Assembly: GCA_029067255.1 (NCBI GenBank)
Contig: JAIEEW010000217.1
Coordinates: forward strand, 1 to 7,652
Direction of reading: 5' to 3'
Origin: Clostridia bacterium
GTDB taxonomy: Bacteria > Bacillota > Clostridia > Christensenellales > UBA3700
Length of the DNA: 7,652 nt
How positions within the stretch are numbered: the first letter of the stretch is position 1; the number at the start of each line of letters is the position of its first letter. The notes under the pieces were generated by a model. It ran no database searches. It saw nothing but the letters and a program-made list of their open reading frames with translations, and was not told where the DNA came from. Of the stretch, positions 5,043 through 7,652 are shown one piece after another. Both the position numbers and the translations under genes were made by a program.

Positions 5043-7517
5043 ATGGACGGAATGGATAAAGAAAGCGAAAACATTTTGCAAGTCGCAAGAGAAATAGCGG
5101 TAAGATGCGGCGGAGTGCTCGGCACGGAGCATATTATTTGCGCAATAACGCTTTGTCCCGAAACAAATGCGGGAACGCTGTTGGAAGAGTATGGCATAGA
5201 CGATAATATCGTAGAGCGACTTGTAAGAAGCGACGGAAAAGTATATGAGAATTTCAAGTTTTCTCCGAGAGTTCTCAGCGCGTTGGAAAAGGCTAAACAA
5301 ATGAGCGAAGAATGCGGGTATAAGGAAGTAAAATCCCTTGCTCTTCTCAGCGCGTGTCTTGAAGACAAGACTTCTTACGCGTGCAAAAGTCTGAGTTACT
5401 TTGGTCTTGACGGAACAAAAATCAGCAGAGAAGCGGAAAGAATTCTTCGCAACTCCGCAAGACGTAATTTCGAAAAACAGGCTTCGTCTATGAAAGGTAT
5501 GAATTTCCACGTCGAAGACGATGAAGACGAAGACGGCGACGCTTTGGCAGGACTTGGCGAAGATCTTACTCAAAAAGCGAGAGACGGCAAACTCGATCCC
5601 GTAATAGGAAGAGACAGCGAGATAAACAGAATAATAGAAATACTTTCAAGAAGAAAGAAAAACAATCCTATCCTGATAGGCGAACCGGGCGTAGGCAAGA
5701 GCGCGGTAGTAGAAGGTTTGGCTCAGGCAATAGTCGACGGTAAAGTGCCGGAACTTCTCAAAAATAAGCGCGTATTTTCTTTGGATATGGCAAGTTTGCT
5801 TGCGGGAACAAAGTACAGGGGCGAATTCGAAGAGCGTCTTAAAAAGGCTATCGAAACGCTCAACGAAAGGGGAGATACGATTTTGTTTATCGACGAGATC
5901 CATACTATCGTCGGCGCGGGCAGCACGGAAGGAAGCATGGACGCCGCGAATATACTCAAACCGCAACTGGCGCGCGGAGAGTTGCAGACGATAGGCGCGA
6001 CGACTTTGGACGAGTACAGAAAGTATTTCGAAAAGGACAGCGCTCTTGAAAGAAGATTCCAGACCGTAGCGGTAGATCCGCCGTCGGTCAGCGATACGAT
6101 AACCATATTGCACGGCTTGAAAAGCAAATACGAAGAACATCACGGCGTTACGATAGAAGACAGCGCGATAAACGCGGCGGCAGTCATGAGCGATAGATAT
6201 ATCAACGACAGATTCCTGCCGGATAAGGCCATCGATCTTATCGACGAAGCGTCGTCGCGAAAGAGAATAAACGGAACGCTTCTTCCCGAGAATATCAAAG
6301 AGATAGAAAAGAATATCCAAAGGCTCAACGAAGCGATTGACAGTTACGTTAAGATGAGAGCGTTTGACAAAGCCAACGAACTGGAAGTTCAACTCAAAGC
6401 CGATGAACAAAAACTCGCCGACCTTAGAAAGGGATGGACAAAAGAAAAGGTTCAGGAAAGTCTTGTGATAGACGAAACCGACATCGCAAATATCGTATCG
6501 TCTTGGACAAAGATTCCGGTTACGAAACTTACTCAAACGGAGAGCGAAAAGTTGCTGGGCATGGAAGATATACTCAAAAAGAGAGTTATCGGTCAAGATG
6601 AAGCGGTAGAAGCGATTTCAAGAGCGGTGAGAAGGGCGAGAGTAGGTATCAAAGACCCCAAAAGACCTATCGGTTCGTTTATCTTCTTAGGACCTACCGG
6701 CGTGGGAAAGACCGAACTTTCCAAAGCGCTCGCCGAAGCGATATTCGGCGACGAGAATCTTATGATAAGAGTGGATATGTCAGAGTATATGGATAAAGTC
6801 AGCGTGTCCAAACTCATAGGTTCCGCGCCTGGTTACGTAGGTTTTGAAGAAGGCGGACAACTCACCGAAAAAGTAAGAAGAAAGCCTTATTCGGTTGTGC
6901 TTTTCGACGAGATCGAAAAGGCTCATCCCGAAGTGTTTAATCTACTGTTGCAGATACTTGACGACGGCGTGCTTACCGATTCTCACGGCAGAAAAGTGGA
7001 TTTCAAAAACACCATTATAATAATGACGTCCAACATAGGCGCAAGCGAGATAAAGGCTATGCCCGCTCTTGGATTCGGAACGTCTGCTCAGGACAGTTAC
7101 GAGAATATGCGAGAAACTCAAATGCAGGCGCTCAAAAAGACGCTCAAACCCGAGTTTATCAACCGTATCGACGATATAATCATATTCAGAGCGCTTGAAG
7201 ATAAGGATATGTCGAAGATCATTTCCATTATGGTTGAATCGCTCAAAAAGAGATTGGACGAAAAAGATATCCATATTCAAGTCAGCGAAAGCGCTCAAAA
7301 ACTTATTGTCGAAAAAGGCGCGAATAAAGAGTACGGCGCAAGGCCTTTAAGAAGGGCGTTGCAGAGAATGGTTGAAGACGAATTGAGCGAAAGAATTCTC
7401 AAAGGCGAATTTGCGATAGGCGATAATATTGACATAGACGAAAAGGACGGATCGTTGACGTTTGAGATGAAAAAAGATAAGGAAAATTCGCAGGAAAACA
7501 AAACCGAAAAAGAGTAA
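5043..7517 (+). CDS. clpC: ClpC, Hsp100 AAA+ unfoldase of the ClpCP protease
   Basis: ClpC is a hexameric ATPase that unfolds tagged or damaged proteins and feeds them to ClpP. The 824 residues match the usual length. Residues 1-145 form the double Clp-N domain, followed by an acidic linker (158-165). The first AAA+ module has Walker A GEPGVGKS (213-220), Walker B ILFIDE (280-285) and ERRF (336-339). A short M-domain with a UVR-like segment covers about 415-460, placing it in ClpC rather than ClpB or ClpA. The second module has Walker A GPTGVGKT (550-557), Walker B VVLFDE (618-623), the ClpP-docking LGF loop (676-678) and sensor-2 GARPLRR (765-771). The tail is highly charged. AGAGGTGAT (5031-5039) sets the start, 15 bp after mcsB. 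The first N-domain repeat keeps GTEH (27-30); the second has lost it. It is the last gene of the CtsR-controlled operon. Confidence 0.97.
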   Translation: MDGMDKESENILQVAREIAVRCGGVLGTEHIICAITLCPETNAGTLLEEYGIDDNIVERLVRSDGKVYENFKFSPRVLSALEKAKQMSEECGYKEVKSLALLSACLEDKTSYACKSLSYFGLDGTKISREAERILRNSARRNFEKQASSMKGMNFHVEDDEDEDGDALAGLGEDLTQKARDGKLDPVIGRDSEINRIIEILSRRKKNNPILIGEPGVGKSAVVEGLAQAIVDGKVPELLKNKRVFSLDMASLLAGTKYRGEFEERLKKAIETLNERGDTILFIDEIHTIVGAGSTEGSMDAANILKPQLARGELQTIGATTLDEYRKYFEKDSALERRFQTVAVDPPSVSDTITILHGLKSKYEEHHGVTIEDSAINAAAVMSDRYINDRFLPDKAIDLIDEASSRKRINGTLLPENIKEIEKNIQRLNEAIDSYVKMRAFDKANELEVQLKADEQKLADLRKGWTKEKVQESLVIDETDIANIVSSWTKIPVTKLTQTESEKLLGMEDILKKRVIGQDEAVEAISRAVRRARVGIKDPKRPIGSFIFLGPTGVGKTELSKALAEAIFGDENLMIRVDMSEYMDKVSVSKLIGSAPGYVGFEEGGQLTEKVRRKPYSVVLFDEIEKAHPEVFNLLLQILDDGVLTDSHGRKVDFKNTIIIMTSNIGASEIKAMPALGFGTSAQDSYENMRETQMQALKKTLKPEFINRIDDIIIFRALEDKDMSKIISIMVESLKKRLDEKDIHIQVSESAQKLIVEKGANKEYGARPLRRALQRMVEDELSERILKGEFAIGDNIDIDEKDGSLTFEMKKDKENSQENKTEKE

Positions 7518-7544
7518 AATTAACTAATAAAAATTCAAAACGCT

Positions 7545-7579
7545 ACAAGACAAGGAAATTTGTATCCTTGTCTTGTTTT
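7545..7579 (+). terminator. Rho-independent terminator of the ctsR-clpC operon
   Basis: A perfect 12-bp stem (ACAAGACAAGGA at 7545-7556, TCCTTGTCTTGT at 7565-7576) closes an 8-base loop and ends in TTTT. It begins 27 bases after the clpC stop, so the operon appears to end with clpC and a following gene would need its own promoter. Confidence 0.88.
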
Positions 7580-7597
7580 AGTCAATAAACTTCTGGA

Positions 7598-7652
7598 GTT
7601 AACATTTGTTGACAAGATTTTAATACAATGTTAACTTTTGTTGACAGGATTT
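7598..7652. repeat. Two-copy 23-bp direct repeat, 32-bp period, possible control region
   Basis: Bases 7598-7620 and 7630-7652 match at 21 of 23 positions (differences at 7604/7636 and 7615/7647). Each copy contains GTTAAC followed ten bases later by GTTGACA, so four GTTRAC half-sites occur at 7598, 7608, 7630 and 7640. TTGACA within each copy equals a -35 consensus, but the first has only a weak -10 (TAACTT at 7632-7637) at correct spacing. The second would need a -10 beyond the window. This may be an operator array or tandem promoter for the next gene. The array could continue past the edge. Confidence 0.6.

Noticed and set aside
5646..6596. A 316-residue open frame on the minus strand inside clpC
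   Set aside because: It is fully antisense to conserved AAA+ sequence, has an unnatural Phe/Arg/Tyr-rich composition and no ribosome binding site.
7598..7652. The start of a CRISPR array at the right edge
   Set aside because: The matching unit is 23 bp with only 9 bp between copies, far too short for spacers.

Overview
The window looks like chromosomal DNA of a low-to-moderate GC member of the Bacillota, most likely an uncultured Clostridia-type organism. The grounds are a complete ctsR-mcsA-mcsB-clpC operon (a Bacillota hallmark), AGGAG-type ribosome binding sites before nearly every gene, sigma-A promoters close to consensus, and heavy use of ATA and AGA codons. The exact lineage is inference.

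Layout. Positions 1-1428 (+) hold most or all of a membrane-anchored coiled-coil protein of unknown function. It has a low-complexity VEK/VEVPVE segment and a compact C-terminal module, and its reading frame is open at the left edge. Positions 1429-1889 carry no gene. They hold four scattered copies of a GTCATTCTGAGCG...CGAAGAATCT repeat in both orientations, which resembles the REP/MITE-like intergenic repeats of many bacteria. A strong hairpin terminator at 1890-1920 closes the minus-strand galU gene (1937-2806), which makes UDP-glucose.

galU and the stress operon are divergent across a 286-bp gap. The gap carries one recognisable sigma-A promoter for each side. The rightward promoter (TTGACA-16-TATAAT with an extended -10) is followed at once by an exact CtsR operator, GGTCAAA-GAA-AGTCAAA. 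Behind it lie ctsR (3093-3548), mcsA (3551-4033), mcsB (4035-5027) and clpC (5043-7517), with gaps of 2, 1 and 15 bp, then a terminator at 7545-7579. The last 55 bases hold two copies of a 23-bp direct repeat with a 32-bp period, probably a control region for the next gene.

How the genes work together: CtsR represses the operon at low temperature. McsB, activated by zinc-binding McsA, phosphorylates arginines on CtsR and on damaged proteins. ClpC, with ClpP encoded elsewhere, recognises phosphoarginine-tagged proteins and unfolds them for degradation. The set is complete but has local departures from Bacillus subtilis: McsB lacks about 20 N-terminal residues, the McsA UVR motif is weak, and the second N-domain repeat of ClpC has lost the GTEH segment linked to phosphoarginine binding. 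I found no clear evidence of a wholly new system; the least explained items are the left-edge coiled-coil protein and the intergenic repeat cluster.
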